From: an uncultured Candidatus Nitrosopumilus sp.
Lineage (GTDB): Archaea; Thermoproteota; Nitrososphaeria; Nitrososphaerales; Nitrosopumilaceae
Assembly (NCBI GenBank): GCA_951812655.1
Contig: OX638319.1
Span: 744,001 to 808,000, forward strand
Length of the DNA: 64,000 nucleotides
Reading direction: 5' to 3'
In this document: positions 1-8,875 of the stretch, piece after piece
Position numbering within the stretch: position 1 is the first letter of the stretch
Layout: the number at the start of each line of letters is the position of its first letter
Notes under the pieces: generated by a model
Databases searched by the model: none
What the model saw: only the letters and a program-made list of their open reading frames with translations
Told to the model about the DNA's origin: nothing
Position numbers and translations under genes: made by a program

Positions 1-306
1 GCTGAATGTAAGGGTGGGTTAGGAACTGAAACCCTTCAGCAATTCGTTGAAGGAAGATTAACTTTAGAACAGCTTCTAAATCCCTCACAATACATTAACG
101 GAATGGAAGATCTGTTGTTTCTTTCGGAAATACAAAAGAGTTTTCAAATTGGATTGATTTCAATTCTGCCTGATTTTTATGTGAAAAAGCTCAACATGAT
201 CTCAATGCCTGGAATAAAATATTCCATGGACTATGTTCTTAAAACACAGGGAATGAGACAAAAAGTTGCTGTGGTTGCAGACGGTGCAAGACTTTTGCTA
301 AGGTAG
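1..306 (+). CDS. larA: LarA-like (DUF2088) nickel-pincer enzyme, C-terminal part
   Basis: The gene runs in from outside the window; the frame is open from base 1 and stops at 304-306, leaving 101 residues. The fragment opens with AECKGGLG and ends with KVAVVADGARLLL. This resembles the last domain of the lactate racemase LarA/DUF2088 family, where an 'AEC..G.G' segment is followed by a short helical region and a 'V.V.PDG' end. LarA enzymes use a nickel pincer nucleotide (NPN) to racemise or epimerise 2-hydroxyacids. The assignment gains weight from larB, larC and larE at 42-46 kb in this window. The substrate cannot be told, and the catalytic His residues and nickel-binding site would lie in the missing N-terminal part. 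It overlaps the convergent protease gene by 9 nt. Confidence 0.6.
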   Translation, partial: AECKGGLGTETLQQFVEGRLTLEQLLNPSQYINGMEDLLFLSEIQKSFQIGLISILPDFYVKKLNMISMPGIKYSMDYVLKTQGMRQKVAVVADGARLLLR

Positions 307-1407
307 GAGACTCGGCAAAAAATTTGATGGGAGTGGAGCACATAATACGGCTAGTCCTATGATTCCAATGTATACTAGTTTTCTACTTTTTGATAGAGGT
401 GAAACATCATCTAAAGGTGATGCACTAGGATTTCTTGAACTTAACACTAGAATCAAAATCGCCATTAGCCAATAATTCAACAAAACTAGAATTCCCATGC
501 TTCCAAATGTTGCATATCTGTGTAGCTTTGATCCTAGTAATGTCCTTGCCATGTGTCCTCCATCTAATTGCCATGCTGGCAGCAAATTCAAAAATGTAAT
601 CAAGAATCCAATCCACGCTGCAAACATTATTGGCGTCATGATGATTTCTGTCCCTGCTCCCCCTTTTCCAAATAATGCCAAACTGGCTGTCATTAGCAGT
701 GGTTCTCCCTGATCCCATTCGATCAATCCCCCTTCAGCAAATAACCCGGCGGCAACTTCCTGATCTAAAACTGGCGCAGTGTATGCACCGTAAACTGAAA
801 CTATTACTGCAATCGCCAATCCTGCAACGGGACCTGCAATGGCCACGTCAAACAAAATTTCTCTATTGATGGTCAATCCACGTGACTGGATGAACGCCCC
901 AAATGTGGGAATTCCTATCACTGGTAGTCCTGGAATAAAATACGGCCATGTTGTCTTTAGACCATGCGCTTTTGCAGCAATAATGTGACCGAGTTCGTGA
1001 ATTCCTAGAATTCCTAGCAATGATAATGTGTAAACTGCTGCCATTTCAAGTGGATCTCCAATTTCAACTATCGAATTTGTTCCTGATGTCCTATAGTACC
1101 CGTCAATCATTACAAACGAAATAACTATTGCAAACATGATCCGTGGAGTCCATGATGTATTCATCCACCTTCTTTGTTTTTTTGGAGAAAACTTTTGAAT
1201 GATGACATATAGTTTTCCATCATCCATTTTTTCTAATTTACAAACATAGCTCATATTTTCTAATTTTCTTGCTAAATCCTCAAACTTTAATTTGAAATCT
1301 TTATCTTCTATCCCAAACTCCAATGAGAATTCCGTTTTTGTAAAATCACTAACGTTGAAAATAGAATTAACTATCGAAATGATGTCTTCTTGAGATGGAT
1401 TTTCCAC
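298..1407 (-). CDS. Site-2-type membrane metalloprotease (M50 family)
   Basis: A 369-residue polytopic membrane protein. The zinc-binding HELGH motif is at residues 137-141 and the partner motif LDGGH, which supplies the third zinc ligand, is at 281-285; both lie in or next to hydrophobic segments, as in S2P/M50 intramembrane proteases. An AGPVAG stretch at 191-196 is also typical. The first 80 residues are soluble and mixed-charge and look like a cytosolic regulatory domain. Family members cut transmembrane anchors of regulators or leftover signal peptides; the substrate here is unknown. The gene stands alone between a convergent LarA-like gene and a divergent acetyltransferase. Confidence 0.88.
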   Translation of the reverse strand: MENPSQEDIISIVNSIFNVSDFTKTEFSLEFGIEDKDFKLKFEDLARKLENMSYVCKLEKMDDGKLYVIIQKFSPKKQRRWMNTSWTPRIMFAIVISFVMIDGYYRTSGTNSIVEIGDPLEMAAVYTLSLLGILGIHELGHIIAAKAHGLKTTWPYFIPGLPVIGIPTFGAFIQSRGLTINREILFDVAIAGPVAGLAIAVIVSVYGAYTAPVLDQEVAAGLFAEGGLIEWDQGEPLLMTASLALFGKGGAGTEIIMTPIMFAAWIGFLITFLNLLPAWQLDGGHMARTLLGSKLHRYATFGSMGILVLLNYWLMAILILVLSSRNPSASPLDDVSPLSKSRKLVYIGIIGLAVLCAPLPSNFLPSLLP

Positions 1408-1480
1408 TCTATGATGATGGATTTTTCCATTAAATGGTCTTTTGGTTTAAAATTAAATATTGATGTCGTCACGATATATC

Positions 1481-1978
1481 ATGCAGGTAATTATTAGACA
1501 ATTGGGGAATTGTAATCTTAGGAGAGCAGAACCTAGCGATCTAATATCAGTAATGGAAATAAATCTAAAAACTCTTCCTGAACACTATTCTGATTATTTC
1601 TATGAGAGCTTACTTGCAGAACTTCCTGAAGCATTCATTGTTGCAGAAATTGAAGGAAAGCATGTTGGTTATATTATGTGCAAGACTGAATTCGGATTTT
1701 CCAATTTTAAAAAACTAGGTTTTGTAAAAAAGGGCCATGTTGTTTCTATAGCGGTTGTGGATGAACATCGAAAGAAGGGTATTGGAAACGCACTTGTTGA
1801 AGAATCGGTTAACGGTGTTAAGTTAAGAAAATGTGATGAGTTCTACTTGGAAGTACGATGTAGTAATACTGATGCCGTAAGACTTTACGAGAAACAGGGG
1901 TTTGTAATTAGACAACAATTAAACGCCTATTATCGAGATGGTGAGGATGCATATCTTATGGCAATCGAATTAAATTAG
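1481..1978 (+). CDS. GNAT N-acetyltransferase, RimI-like
   Basis: A 165-residue acetyltransferase. The acetyl-CoA-binding core follows the RimI/Naa10 pattern: a beta-strand reading VSIAVVDEHRKKGIGNAL carries the R/Q-x-x-G-x-G/A loop, followed by YLEVRCSN and the AVRLYEKQGF segment diagnostic of protein N-terminal acetyltransferases. The archaeal version acetylates N-termini of many proteins. I chose the ATG at 1481 because the TATA-like TTTAAAATTAAATAT at 1446-1460 lies about 25-30 nt upstream, as expected for a leaderless transcript; a TTG at 1460 and an ATG at 1463 are in frame but sit in that promoter. Specificity is inferred from the family only. Confidence 0.85.
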   Translation: MQVIIRQLGNCNLRRAEPSDLISVMEINLKTLPEHYSDYFYESLLAELPEAFIVAEIEGKHVGYIMCKTEFGFSNFKKLGFVKKGHVVSIAVVDEHRKKGIGNALVEESVNGVKLRKCDEFYLEVRCSNTDAVRLYEKQGFVIRQQLNAYYRDGEDAYLMAIELN

Positions 1979-2016
1979 TTCAAACCAATAAATAAGTCAC
2001 AAAAAAATTCTTCGCC

Positions 2017-2235
2017 ATGGACAAACGAAAGGGAATGGGCATTACCATCTTTGTTCTCTGTATCGGTGGTTTTTTTCTTTATGCATATTTACTGATGTTG
2101 TCTGAGTGGAGTCCTATTGTACTGCAATTGTCTGTATTGATGATTGCAGGAGGAATTTTGGGTGTCGTGGCATGGATTGGATATGTAATGGCAACAACAA
2201 AACCATCTCCTGCTTCAATCACTTCTGAAGATTAG
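2017..2235 (+). CDS. Small membrane protein, two predicted helices
   Basis: A 72-residue hypothetical protein with a basic N-terminus (MDKRKG), two hydrophobic segments at about 8-28 and 35-58, and a polar Ser/Thr-rich tail. It starts 38 nt after the acetyltransferase stop. An A/T-rich TATA-like stretch at about 1985-1995 suggests its own promoter. It is convergent with trm5, with one base between the stops. I do not recognise a family. Confidence 0.7.
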   Translation: MDKRKGMGITIFVLCIGGFFLYAYLLMLSEWSPIVLQLSVLMIAGGILGVVAWIGYVMATTKPSPASITSED

Positions 2236-2236
2236 T

Positions 2237-3073
2237 TTATTTGAAAATTTTTACATCCACAACTGTTTGATAATATCTCGGACCTACTGCTCTGACTATT
2301 TTTGAAAATAGAATTTGTGAGCGTACTGGAGAAACTTGAAGAAAATGTTTTTCTGAAAGTTCTCCCGCATCTGATTTTTTATCTGCATGAATGTGGGAGT
2401 AATAATGAATGATTCCTCCATTTTTAGTTGTGCTGATTGCAGATTCTAAAAATTCATCTGATCTTTCAGGCAACAGCATCAGGGTTCTATCTGATTTGTT
2501 CTTTAGCTGCTCATTAATGGTAGTTGTTGCATCTCCATTTATTGAGATGACTTTTCCTACCATCTTGTTTAATCCAATGTTTGTTTGACATAATTCTGAA
2601 GCCACTGGGTTGATGTCTAGACTGTATACGGTACATTTCTTCTTCTTGGCGGCCATAATCGAAAACATCCCGATTCCTGCAAACATGTTGGTCATAATTT
2701 CGTCATTTTGGATCAAATTTGCAATTCTTTCCCTCTCCGTAGATAATCGTGGGGAAAAAAATGCATTTTTTACGTCTACTATGAATCTGCACCCAAATTC
2801 TTTGTATTCCGTCTCTGTGCTATCTTTCCCAGCAAGAATTTCAAGATCTCTTGTTCGAAAATCACCTTCTACATTGGATGCCTGATAGAAAACGCTTCGG
2901 GCAATTTTTACCTGATCTAATAATGCTTCGCCGATAATTTTTTTCTTTGATAGTAATGATTCTGGGATTCTAACAATGATTATGTCTCCAATTTGGTCAA
3001 ACGCTGAAATCAACTCGTCATTTTCTTTTGATGTAAGAACTCCTTCAAGTGCTTTTTTTAACATTCGAGTCAA
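2237..3073 (-). CDS. trm5: tRNA (guanine37-N1)-methyltransferase, Trm5 family
   Basis: A 278-residue class I SAM-dependent methyltransferase. NMFAGIGMFSIMAA is the SAM-binding glycine loop, followed by VYSLDINP, the Trm5/TYW2 version of motif II, and MLLPERSDEFL in the place of the motif IV catalytic loop. Archaeal Trm5 makes m1G37 next to the anticodon, which prevents +1 frameshifting and is the first step toward wyosine. The family also contains the TYW2-like aminocarboxypropyl transferase, so the exact reaction is inferred. The longest start is a TTG at 3073 overlapping the abcE1 stop as TTGA; an ATG three codons in (3064) is the alternative. It is cotranscribed with abcE1, so two translation-fidelity genes share a transcript. 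Confidence 0.85.
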   Translation of the reverse strand: MTRMLKKALEGVLTSKENDELISAFDQIGDIIIVRIPESLLSKKKIIGEALLDQVKIARSVFYQASNVEGDFRTRDLEILAGKDSTETEYKEFGCRFIVDVKNAFFSPRLSTERERIANLIQNDEIMTNMFAGIGMFSIMAAKKKKCTVYSLDINPVASELCQTNIGLNKMVGKVISINGDATTTINEQLKNKSDRTLMLLPERSDEFLESAISTTKNGGIIHYYSHIHADKKSDAGELSEKHFLQVSPVRSQILFSKIVRAVGPRYYQTVVDVKIFK

Positions 3074-4857
3074 TGCTTGTAATAGAAATTTCCAGATGTT
3101 TTTTGATCCTTATCCAATCTGCTCTCAAATTTGTTTACTCGTGGTCTGAGACTTTTTTCATCTCTCCTAAATGACATGTCCAGTGATTTCAAGAATCTGT
3201 TCATTGCATCTGCTTTTGGCATGGGCGATGTCCCTGTACCTGCATGTCCTGATTCTCCTTCAAAAATAACCATTGAGTCTGAAACAAGATCCATTAATTG
3301 CAAGTCATGATCAATAATGATTGCTGATTTTCCAAAAGAACGGACAAATTTTTGTAAAAATTTGGCAACAGCAATTCTATCTTCTACATCTAGAAATGCA
3401 GAAGGTTCATCTAATGCATACAAATCTACTTTTTGCAATAAACATGATGCGACGGCAACTTTTTGTAATTCTCCTCCAGAGAGATTTCTAATTGACTTGT
3501 TGTAGAGTTTTTTAATTTTTAATGGATCAAGAATCTGTTCCTCTTCCATGCTATCTTCAACTGGGCTTCCGTTTGCTTTGTCAAGGATTGAAAGTACTTC
3601 TATGTTGAGATCATTTTGAAGGTATTGTGGCTTGTATGCTATTTTGATTTTTTTATCCACATTCCCAGAGTCTGGTTTTTCAACCCCTGAGATCATTTTC
3701 ATCATGGTTGTTTTACCTAGTGCATTTGCTCCCATTATGCCTAAAACTTCTCCTTTTCTTACTTTTCCAGGCTCAATTGTAACGGAAAATGAAGAATATT
3801 TTTTTTCCAGTTTTGGATATGATACGATTTCACTACCTTCTTGAAAAATGTCTGTAGATGAAGATGATACATCAAAAGAGAATTTTTTGTCTCTAAATCT
3901 AACGTTTTCATTTGGTAAATACCCGTCGAGAAAAACATTGATTCCGATTTTTGTTGAAAGTATATTGGAAACAATTCCATATGCTGATGGTTCTCCATAC
4001 AGCACTTCTATGTAATCGCTCAGAAAATCTAATAGTGTTAGGTCGTGTTCTACTACCATCACACTCTTTCCAATTTTTGCTAGTTTTTGTATGACCCGTG
4101 CAACTCCGGTTCTTTGAAAAACATCATTGTATGATGAAGGTTCGTCAAAAAAGTAAAACTCTGTGTCTTTAGATGCGGCGGCGGCTACTGCAATTCTTTG
4201 TAGCTCCCCACCGCTTAATTCTTTCAAACTTTGTTCCATGGAATTTTCTAATCCTAATTCTCTGATTAATTCTCTTGATGTTCCTCTTTCATCGTATTTG
4301 TCTAGAAGTTCTTTACCTGTACCATCAAATGCTTGTGCAATTTGATGAACCTGTTGCGGTTTGATTGACGCGCGAATTTGTTTTTGTTCAATTTTTTCAA
4401 AGTGTTTTTTTAGCTCTGTTCCACTATAATGTTTAAAAATTTCATTCCATTCAGGAGGATCCTCATATCTCCCTAAATTGGGCTTTAAGTTTCCAGACAG
4501 GATGTTGACTACTGTACTTTTACCCATTCCGTTTCTTCCTAATAGGCCGACGACTTCCCCTTTTCTTGGAGTTGGTAACTTGTATAGTCGAAATGAATTA
4601 ACGCCATATTGATGAATTTTATCTGATGCAATTTCACTAGCTAAATTTACGATTGTTATTGCATCAAACGGGCATACTTTGACACATATCCCACATCCGT
4701 TACAAACATCCTCATCGATTTGAGCCTTTTTGGATTCTTCATTAATGGTGACACATTCTGCTCCTGATTTGTTTACTGGACAATATTTTATACATTCCAG
4801 TCCACATTTTTGTGGCTGACACAGATCTTGATCTAATACAGCTACCCTGTGTGTCAT
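3070..4857 (-). CDS. abcE1: Ribosome recycling ATPase ABCE1 (Rli1)
   Basis: A 595-residue ABCE1. The N-terminal iron-sulfur domain has eight cysteines at 13, 18, 22, 26 and 52, 55, 58, 62, enough for two 4Fe-4S clusters. The first ATPase domain has Walker A GRNGMGKS at 107-114 and signature LSGGELQRIAVA; the second has GANALGKTT and LSGGELQKVAVA. No membrane segments are present, as expected for this soluble ABC protein, which splits 70S ribosomes after termination with aRF1 or aPelota. Length and domain order are normal. It is the first gene of a two-gene operon with trm5. The promoter region faces the 5S rRNA gene on the opposite strand. Confidence 0.97.
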   Translation of the reverse strand: MTHRVAVLDQDLCQPQKCGLECIKYCPVNKSGAECVTINEESKKAQIDEDVCNGCGICVKVCPFDAITIVNLASEIASDKIHQYGVNSFRLYKLPTPRKGEVVGLLGRNGMGKSTVVNILSGNLKPNLGRYEDPPEWNEIFKHYSGTELKKHFEKIEQKQIRASIKPQQVHQIAQAFDGTGKELLDKYDERGTSRELIRELGLENSMEQSLKELSGGELQRIAVAAAASKDTEFYFFDEPSSYNDVFQRTGVARVIQKLAKIGKSVMVVEHDLTLLDFLSDYIEVLYGEPSAYGIVSNILSTKIGINVFLDGYLPNENVRFRDKKFSFDVSSSSTDIFQEGSEIVSYPKLEKKYSSFSVTIEPGKVRKGEVLGIMGANALGKTTMMKMISGVEKPDSGNVDKKIKIAYKPQYLQNDLNIEVLSILDKANGSPVEDSMEEEQILDPLKIKKLYNKSIRNLSGGELQKVAVASCLLQKVDLYALDEPSAFLDVEDRIAVAKFLQKFVRSFGKSAIIIDHDLQLMDLVSDSMVIFEGESGHAGTGTSPMPKADAMNRFLKSLDMSFRRDEKSLRPRVNKFESRLDKDQKTSGNFYYKH

Positions 4858-4953
4858 GCTATAGTCCGATATTCTCGTTGTTTTATACTTATTTTGAGTA
4901 TTTTTTAATGTCTGGCGTTACGTTAATAGATGAGAATTTTACATCAGATTTCA

Positions 4954-5069
4954 AGCCGGCCATAGCGTTAGGGTGCGACCCAATCCCTTTCCGAACTTGG
5001 AAGTCAAACCTATCGTCGCTGTTGTGTTACTAAGATGCGAGAGCTCTTGGGAAGCAACAGTGCTGGCAT
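4954..5069 (+). rRNA. rrf: 5S ribosomal RNA
   Basis: The ends pair as helix I: GCCGGC at 4955-4960 with GCTGGC at 5062-5067 (one G-U pair). The internal CCGAACTTGGAAGTCAAACC at 5008 onward is the highly conserved 5S loop B/C signature. About 116 nt, ends uncertain by about 3 nt. It stands alone with no 16S or 23S gene nearby, a common arrangement in Nitrososphaerota, and is followed by a T-rich stretch at 5068-5087 that could terminate transcription. Confidence 0.95.
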
Positions 5070-5108
5070 TTTCAATCAATCTTTTAATATTGAGTCGATT
5101 GGGTTGAT

Positions 5109-5246
5109 ATGAATTCGATGCCTAATTGCAGTGTTTGTGGAGAAATTTGTGATAATGATATTAGATTGCTAAATCACATGATGGACAAGCATGGTTGGAG
5201 AAATCCCGATGCTGGTACTCCTGATAGGAATAGTAGGGGATATTGA
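5109..5246 (+). CDS. 45-residue C2H2-like zinc-finger microprotein
   Basis: A 45-codon gene with ATG at 5109. The protein has a single finger-like pattern: C-S-V-C near the N-terminus, then LLNHMMDKHG, giving C-x2-C-x~14-H-x4-H, close to the classical C2H2 spacing; a third Cys lies between. The tail is polar (RNPDAGTPDRN). TTTTAATATT at about 5082-5091 is a TATA-like box about 25 nt upstream, consistent with a leaderless transcript. It lies between the 5S rRNA and pepA, stops two bases before the convergent pepA end, and may bind nucleic acid. No function is known to me. Confidence 0.7.
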   Translation: MNSMPNCSVCGEICDNDIRLLNHMMDKHGWRNPDAGTPDRNSRGY

Positions 5247-5248
5247 TT

Positions 5249-6718
5249 TTACATATTTTGTAAGTAGTCTAAGATTAGCCTTACCCCAAAACCCGTGGCT
5301 CCCTTTGGGTTGTAAGATTTTTCCTTTGTAGAGGCTTGTGTCCATGCAACTCCTGCGATATCAACATGTATCCACGGTGTTGTTTCTATGGCATTTTTCA
5401 AAAACGCTGCTGCAGTTATTGTTCCGGCTGCTCGTCCAATGCCAACATTTTTCATATCGGCAACATCCGACTTTATCATGTCCATGTAGTCTTGATTTAA
5501 TGGAAGTTCCCACACTTCTTCGGTTGTTCTCTTTGACGCTTCGTTAATTTTCCTCGTAAGTTTTTCATCATTTGATGTGATTGCAGCTACGTTGGTGCCA
5601 AGTGCTACAATGCATGCTCCTGTCAGGGTGGCAAAGTCAATTATTGCCTTTGGAGAATATTTTTTCTCCCCATATGCTAATGCATCTGCTAAAATCAATC
5701 TGCCTTCGGCATCTGTATTTAGGATCTCAGCAGTTTTTCCGTTGTAAAGCTTGATGATGTCTCCTGGTCTGTATGATTCACCGCTTGGCATATTTTCAAC
5801 AGATGGGATAATACCTATGACGTTTATGGGTAGTTTTAATTCAGAAACTGATTTCATGATTCCAAGAACTGTACATCCACCACATTTGTCGAATTTCATT
5901 TCATCCATTGCCGCTCCAGGTTTTAATGAAATGCCTCCTGTGTCAAATGTAACAGCTTTCCCTACCAACACAATGGGTTTTTCATTCTTCCTCCCTCTAC
6001 TGTGTTCCATAACAATTAACTTTGGTTCATTTTTACTTCCTTTGCCTACTGCTGATATTCCTCCAAAACCCTGTTTTCTTAATTCTGGTTGAGAAATAAT
6101 CTTACATTTCATTTTATTGTTTTTTGAAATAGATTTTGCAAAATTAGCTAAAGTTGTGGGAGTGCATTCGTTAGGGGGCAGGTTGGCAACACTCTTGGTG
6201 AATATTGCGCCGTCTGCAATCACTTCCGCTTTTTTTGCACTCTCTAAAATATTGCTTGATTTTGAAACAATGATTGTAAGTGTGATGACAACATCCGACT
6301 TTTCAGACTTAAATTTATCAAATCTATAGAGAGACATTTTAGCTCCCTCTATGATTTGTGCTACTCCTGAATCTGGTTCAGAGACAAAACTTGGAGGAAC
6401 TATGATTGAAAATTCCTTCATTTTCAATTCTCTTGCTTTTTGGGCAATTTTACCTGAAACTGCTCTGATGGTGTCTTTTGTAATTTCTTCTTTTTTTCCT
6501 ATTCCTGCAAGCAAAATCCTTTTAATCGGTTTTTTCCCTGATGTGTGAATAACACTCAATTTGCCTAGTTTGCCATTTGTGTCTTTTAGTGATTGATTGA
6601 TTGATAATGCAGTATTCGCGTCAAATTTTGGCAGTCCAGTTATCTTATTGGAATTCTCTAATGTGAATGCACAAAGAAGTTCTGTTTTCTTTGTAGAATG
6701 TTCAATTCTAATTTTCAT
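5249..6718 (-). CDS. pepA: Leucyl aminopeptidase, M17 family
   Basis: A 489-residue cytosolic aminopeptidase. The metal and active-site signature NTDAEGRL is intact, as is the upstream VGKAVTFDTGGISLKP segment carrying the catalytic lysine and metal-binding Asp. The N-terminal macrodomain-like half is present, so the length is normal for M17. It removes N-terminal residues in peptide turnover. I take the ATG at 6718: a TATA-like AAATAAT lies about 25 nt upstream, whereas the in-frame TTG at 6736 falls inside that spacer. Monocistronic. Confidence 0.95.
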   Translation of the reverse strand: MKIRIEHSTKKTELLCAFTLENSNKITGLPKFDANTALSINQSLKDTNGKLGKLSVIHTSGKKPIKRILLAGIGKKEEITKDTIRAVSGKIAQKARELKMKEFSIIVPPSFVSEPDSGVAQIIEGAKMSLYRFDKFKSEKSDVVITLTIIVSKSSNILESAKKAEVIADGAIFTKSVANLPPNECTPTTLANFAKSISKNNKMKCKIISQPELRKQGFGGISAVGKGSKNEPKLIVMEHSRGRKNEKPIVLVGKAVTFDTGGISLKPGAAMDEMKFDKCGGCTVLGIMKSVSELKLPINVIGIIPSVENMPSGESYRPGDIIKLYNGKTAEILNTDAEGRLILADALAYGEKKYSPKAIIDFATLTGACIVALGTNVAAITSNDEKLTRKINEASKRTTEEVWELPLNQDYMDMIKSDVADMKNVGIGRAAGTITAAAFLKNAIETTPWIHVDIAGVAWTQASTKEKSYNPKGATGFGVRLILDYLQNM

Positions 6719-6749
6719 AATGCTTCTTTTTTTCAAGTATTATTTAGCT

Positions 6750-7130
6750 TTACTTTAGGTCAATCTTTCTACTATTCGTAAGTAGGCTTGATGATCTCAC
6801 AAATACAGCTTTGAGTGTTTTACAATCTTGGTGACAACTTTCATCAATCTTGACAATTTGAGATTTTCTAATATTCTTTGACAGGATTGATTTTACTAAT
6901 GGAAATATGGCTGCTCTTCCACCGCTGGCTCTTTTTTTATCTATAAACCAAAACATCTCTAATGCAAAGTCGTCTAAAATTTCATTTCTAATTTTTAGCC
7001 CCAGATTGGAATAATGACCTACCATCATTATTTTACCTCTTGCAAATAAGTTGACAATTTTTGCAAACTTTGTGCACAGGTAGCACTGATTATCAAATAA
7101 TACGATTGGTGTGATCTCTTTAATTTCCAT
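6750..7130 (-). CDS. DUF393 (DCC family) thiol-disulfide-like protein
   Basis: A 126-residue protein beginning with the family hallmark: IVLFDNQCYLCTKFA, the aspartate-containing CxxC motif of the DUF393/DCC family in a thioredoxin-like setting. The middle has FWFIDKKRASGGRAAIFPL, where the family usually has a '.....S.A.l.i...l' segment. Function in the family is not established; redox chemistry is inferred from the CxxC. It lies just upstream of pepA on the same strand, with 31 nt between them that hold the pepA promoter. It is divergent from the transketolase operon. Confidence 0.75.
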   Translation of the reverse strand: MEIKEITPIVLFDNQCYLCTKFAKIVNLFARGKIMMVGHYSNLGLKIRNEILDDFALEMFWFIDKKRASGGRAAIFPLVKSILSKNIRKSQIVKIDESCHQDCKTLKAVFVRSSSLLTNSRKIDLK

Positions 7131-7207
7131 GATGTGTGATACACATCGATCAAATTAAAATTTTCTAGAAATAGATTTTTATTCAATTTGAAAGGCTAAC
7201 GATCCAG

Positions 7208-8875
7208 ATGGGGTTGAACTATTATCAAATTAAGAAAAATATTCTTAGAGCTCGTAAATTGGTTATTAAGGGAACGAATACAGCCGGCTCAGGTCATCCT
7301 GGGGGCTCATTTTCCATGGCTGAAATATTGGGATGTTTATTTAAAAACCATCTGACTTTTGATCCTGCAAATCCTAGATGGGAAGACAGAGATCGCCTAG
7401 TTCTGTCCAAAGGCCATGCAGCCCCTGGTTTGTTCTCTAACATGGCTGTTGCTGGCTATTTTCCAGAATCTGAAATTGAAACCCTACGAAAATTTGGTAG
7501 TAAATTGCAAGGTCATCCTGATCTTAAATGTCCTGGAGTGGAATTCTGTGGAGGTTCATTGGGTACTGGACTATCCTATTCTATTGGAATCGCACTTGCA
7601 GCAAAAATTAATTCTCAAGATCATCATGTTTTTACAATAATTGGGGATGGTGAATCTGATGAGGGTCAGGTTTGGGAGGCTGCAATGACTGCAGCAAAAT
7701 ACAAGGTTGATAATCTTACCGCATTTCTAGATAGAAATTTCATCCAACAAGATTCCTATACTGAAAGAGTCATGCCTCTTGATGAAAAATTAGAGGGTGA
7801 TGATATTTCTGAAATGTGGAAAGATGCATCTCGTTGGAAAACTGGTGACAAGTGGAGATCTTTTGGATGGAATGTGATTGAGATCGCTGGACATCGGGTT
7901 GAACAAATTGATGCTGCAATTAAAAAAGCAAAAGCGACTAAAGGCGTACCTACAATGATAATATCCAGAACCGTAAAAGGCAAATCTGTTGAACACATGG
8001 AGGATAACCCACAATGGCACGGAAAAGCCCCCGATTCTGATGTGGTGCCTATAATCAACCTTGAACTGGATTCACAATTCATGATTGCCCCTTCCATTAT
8101 TGCAGGGGATATGACAAACTTAGAAAACGAAATTCGAAAATGTGTTTCTGGCCGGGCTAATTTCATTCATCTTGATGTAATGGATGGAAAATTTGTTCCA
8201 AACAAAACTTTTGACGATAATAAAATCAAAGAATTGAGATCGCTTACAAGTATCCCATTTGATACGCATTTGATGATAGATGAACCATTAAAACATGTTA
8301 AAAATTACATTGATGCAGGTAGTGATATCATCACCGTTCATGCTGAAGTGACTGACGAATCTAGTTTTGGAGATATACATGATATCCTTAAGCAAAATCA
8401 AGTAAGTGTTGGCTTGGCAATAAATCCCGATACTGAATTGCCCAGATGGTCTTACAAATTCTTAGATTCGTTAGACCAACTAATTGTCATGTCCGTGGTT
8501 CCTGGAAAGTCCGGCCAAAAATATATCGAAGAAACCCATGAAAAAATGACAAGATTAAATTCAATTCTGCAACAACATAATTTTTCTGGTTACATTGAAG
8601 CTGATGGGGGAATAAATCTCGAAAACATAGGTTCTGTATTTACTGACGGTGCTCGTGTTTTTGTTGGTGGCGGTGCAATAATTGGACAACCAGATGTTAA
8701 AACAGCAATTAAGGATTTTCAGGACGAAGTACTACGTTCAAGACGACTTAGTTTGCTTGAAAAAGCCAATCAGTTAGGCGGGGTTGATCTTGTTAACAAG
8801 TGGATTGGTCTACACGTCATTGGAGAAAAACAAGAACAACTGAAAAAAATTGCTAGGGAGATTGGGTATCTATGA
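7208..8875 (+). CDS. Fusion: transketolase N-terminal subunit and ribulose-phosphate 3-epimerase
   Basis: A 555-residue fusion. Residues 1-275 are a complete transketolase pyrophosphate-binding subunit: SGHPGG at 28-33, SKGHAAPG at 67-74, and the thiamine diphosphate motif GDG at 146-148 with DRN at 175-177. Residues 291-505 are a complete ribulose-phosphate 3-epimerase barrel: APSIIAGD, HLDVMDG at 321-327, HLMI at 354, VMSVVPGKSGQ at 427-437, EADGGI at 464-469 and a phosphate-binding GGGAI. A 50-residue tail (506-555) matches neither enzyme. No stop or frameshift separates the parts, so one chain should interconvert ribulose-5-P and xylulose-5-P and help transfer C2 units. The partner transketolase subunit overlaps by 4 nt. 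A TATA-like TTTTTATTC lies at 7178-7186. Confidence 0.93.
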   Translation: MGLNYYQIKKNILRARKLVIKGTNTAGSGHPGGSFSMAEILGCLFKNHLTFDPANPRWEDRDRLVLSKGHAAPGLFSNMAVAGYFPESEIETLRKFGSKLQGHPDLKCPGVEFCGGSLGTGLSYSIGIALAAKINSQDHHVFTIIGDGESDEGQVWEAAMTAAKYKVDNLTAFLDRNFIQQDSYTERVMPLDEKLEGDDISEMWKDASRWKTGDKWRSFGWNVIEIAGHRVEQIDAAIKKAKATKGVPTMIISRTVKGKSVEHMEDNPQWHGKAPDSDVVPIINLELDSQFMIAPSIIAGDMTNLENEIRKCVSGRANFIHLDVMDGKFVPNKTFDDNKIKELRSLTSIPFDTHLMIDEPLKHVKNYIDAGSDIITVHAEVTDESSFGDIHDILKQNQVSVGLAINPDTELPRWSYKFLDSLDQLIVMSVVPGKSGQKYIEETHEKMTRLNSILQQHNFSGYIEADGGINLENIGSVFTDGARVFVGGGAIIGQPDVKTAIKDFQDEVLRSRRLSLLEKANQLGGVDLVNKWIGLHVIGEKQEQLKKIAREIGYL

